Shown here one piece after another: positions 16,844 to 17,901 of a stretch of 17,901 nucleotides of DNA (within the stretch, counting starts at the first letter, position 1; every line of letters starts with the position of its first letter). The translations under genes were made by a program, and so were the position numbers. A model generated the notes under the pieces. It did no database searches. It was not told where the DNA came from and saw nothing but the letters and a program-made list of their open reading frames with translations. The DNA is from Bacteroidales bacterium UBA3663 (GTDB taxonomy: Bacteria > Bacteroidota > Bacteroidia > Bacteroidales > UBA3663). The stretch covers positions 1 to 17,901 of the forward strand of contig DFJU01000033.1 in assembly GCA_002373755.1 (NCBI GenBank). Reading direction: 5' to 3'.

Positions 16844-16857
16844 AAATCCGCGTAGCG
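16844..16857 (+). repeat. Copy of dispersed YCGCGTAG motif (intergenic)
   Basis: AAATCCGCGTAGCG, the best consensus copy, beginning 12 bases after the AsmA-like stop codon and 66 bases before glyA. Confidence 0.5.
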
Positions 16858-16922
16858 CGTGGCAAGAAAGGAACAACAAAGGTTAAATTTCATTTATAAA
16901 TCATCAACTATCAACAAAAAAA

Positions 16923-17901
16923 ATGAAACGTGATTCACAGGTATTTGGACTGATCGCCGACGAGCGCGCTCGCCAAATGAAGGGTATTGAACTTATCGCA
17001 TCGGAGAACATCGTTAGCGACCAGGTGCTCGAAGCCATGGGTTCTGTATTGACCAACAAGTATGCTGAGGGCTATCCGGGCAAGCGCTACTACGGTGGTT
17101 GCGAAGTGGTCGATAAGGTTGAGCAGCTTGCCATCGACCGCCTCAAGGAGATTTTCGGCGCATGCTGGGCCAACGTACAGCCACACTCTGGCGCACAGGC
17201 CAACGAGGCAGTTCTCGCCGCCGTGCTCAACCCAGGCGACACCTTCATGGGCTTGAACCTCGCTCATGGCGGCCACCTTTCACACGGTTCGTCGGTCAAC
17301 AGCTCCGGCATCCTCTACAAGCCTGTTGCCTACAACATCAACGAGGCAACTGGCCGTGTCGATTACGACCAGATGGAGGCATTGGCCAAGGAGAACAAGC
17401 CGAAACTCATCATCGGTGGCGGTTCGGCCTACAGCCGCGAGTGGGACTATGCCCGTATGCGCAAGATTGCCGACGAGGTAGGTGCCATCCTCATGATTGA
17501 CATGGCTCACCCTGCCGGTCTTATCGCAGCCGGTCTGCTCGAGAATCCTGTGAAGTATGCACATATCGTCACATCGACCACCCACAAGTCGCTCCGTGGC
17601 CCACGTGGCGGCGTCATCATGATGGGCAAGGATTTCCCGAATCCAAAGGGCATCCTCACGCCAAAGGGCGAGGTCAAGATGATGTCTGCCTGCCTCGACA
17701 GCAGCGTCTTCCCTGGCACACAGGGTGGTCCATTGGAGCACGTCATTGCTGCCAAGGCAGTCGCTTTCGGCGAGATTCTCCAGCCGGAGTTCAAGGAGTA
17801 TGCAAAGCAGGTCAAGAAGAACGCAGCCGTGTTGGCCGACGAGCTCATCAAGCGTGGCTTCAAGATTATCTCGGGCGGTACCGACAACCACTCTATGCTG
17901 G
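16923..17901 (+). CDS. glyA: Serine hydroxymethyltransferase, 3' truncated by window edge
   Basis: PLP enzyme that converts serine and tetrahydrofolate to glycine and 5,10-methylene-tetrahydrofolate in the cytoplasm, the main source of one-carbon units. The first 326 residues of about 426 are present and unbroken to the window end. Diagnostic segments: [28 protein letters not shown] (residues 40-56), [38 protein letters not shown], and [13 protein letters not shown] with the PLP-binding lysine at K222. The ATG follows an A-rich leader (ATCAACAAAAAAA) typical of the phylum. The 90-base gap upstream has no terminator; TAAATTTC at 16884-16891 is one mismatch from a -7 box without a clear -33, so glyA has either a weak promoter of its own or read-through from the AsmA gene. 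Confidence 0.98.
   Translation, partial: MKRDSQVFGLIADERARQMKGIELIASENIVSDQVLEAMGSVLTNKYAEGYPGKRYYGGCEVVDKVEQLAIDRLKEIFGACWANVQPHSGAQANEAVLAAVLNPGDTFMGLNLAHGGHLSHGSSVNSSGILYKPVAYNINEATGRVDYDQMEALAKENKPKLIIGGGSAYSREWDYARMRKIADEVGAILMIDMAHPAGLIAAGLLENPVKYAHIVTSTTHKSLRGPRGGVIMMGKDFPNPKGILTPKGEVKMMSACLDSSVFPGTQGGPLEHVIAAKAVAFGEILQPEFKEYAKQVKKNAAVLADELIKRGFKIISGGTDNHSML

Noticed and set aside
16833..16922. A riboswitch upstream of glyA
   Set aside because: Only 90 bases lie between the genes; I found no conserved glycine or THF riboswitch core, no strong hairpin and no T-run.
1..17901. Mobile elements, CRISPR array, tRNA or rRNA
   Set aside because: No transposase, integrase, regularly spaced repeats, target-site duplications or tRNA-like fold was found.

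Overview
The window comes from a chromosome of the Bacteroidales (Bacteroides, Prevotella or Muribaculaceae type). The evidence is two SusC/SusD outer-membrane nutrient-uptake pairs, lipoproteins with acidic residues just after the lipid-carrying cysteine, A-rich leaders in place of Shine-Dalgarno sites, and promoters of the TTG / TAnnTTTG type specific to this phylum. Base composition looks near 50% GC, but the genus cannot be fixed by eye. All genes lie on the + strand.

Layout. Positions 1-4758 hold the 3' part of a SusC-type TonB-dependent transporter and its long SusD-type lipoprotein, closed by a hairpin terminator. Next come an L,D-transpeptidase (4869-5471) and a promoter-driven two-gene unit (5620-6191). 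In that unit a 52-residue protein overlaps a PIN-domain RNase by ATGA, so it reads as a toxin-antitoxin module, and it ends in a near-perfect palindromic terminator. After a 431-base gap a second, complete SusC/SusD pair follows (6678-11450), also ending at a terminator. A secreted alpha/beta hydrolase (11789-12934) has its own terminator. A canonical promoter at 13197-13227 then drives a small lipoprotein and a large AsmA-like inner-membrane protein. The window ends inside glyA (serine hydroxymethyltransferase).

How they work together. Each SusC/SusD pair should bind an oligomeric nutrient at the surface and pull it through the outer membrane with TonB energy. No glycoside hydrolase, lyase, sulfatase or PUL regulator is present, so the substrates cannot be named; the secreted hydrolase is the only candidate accessory enzyme. 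The L,D-transpeptidase and AsmA-like protein belong to envelope maintenance, and glyA is housekeeping.

The least expected observation is a short dispersed motif, YCGCGTAG, usually within AAAtYCGCGTAGcG. I count eleven exact copies on both strands in 17.9 kb where about one is expected by chance, several just outside genes. The second is the uncharacterised 52-residue putative antitoxin. I found no tRNA, rRNA, CRISPR array, insertion sequence or phage gene.
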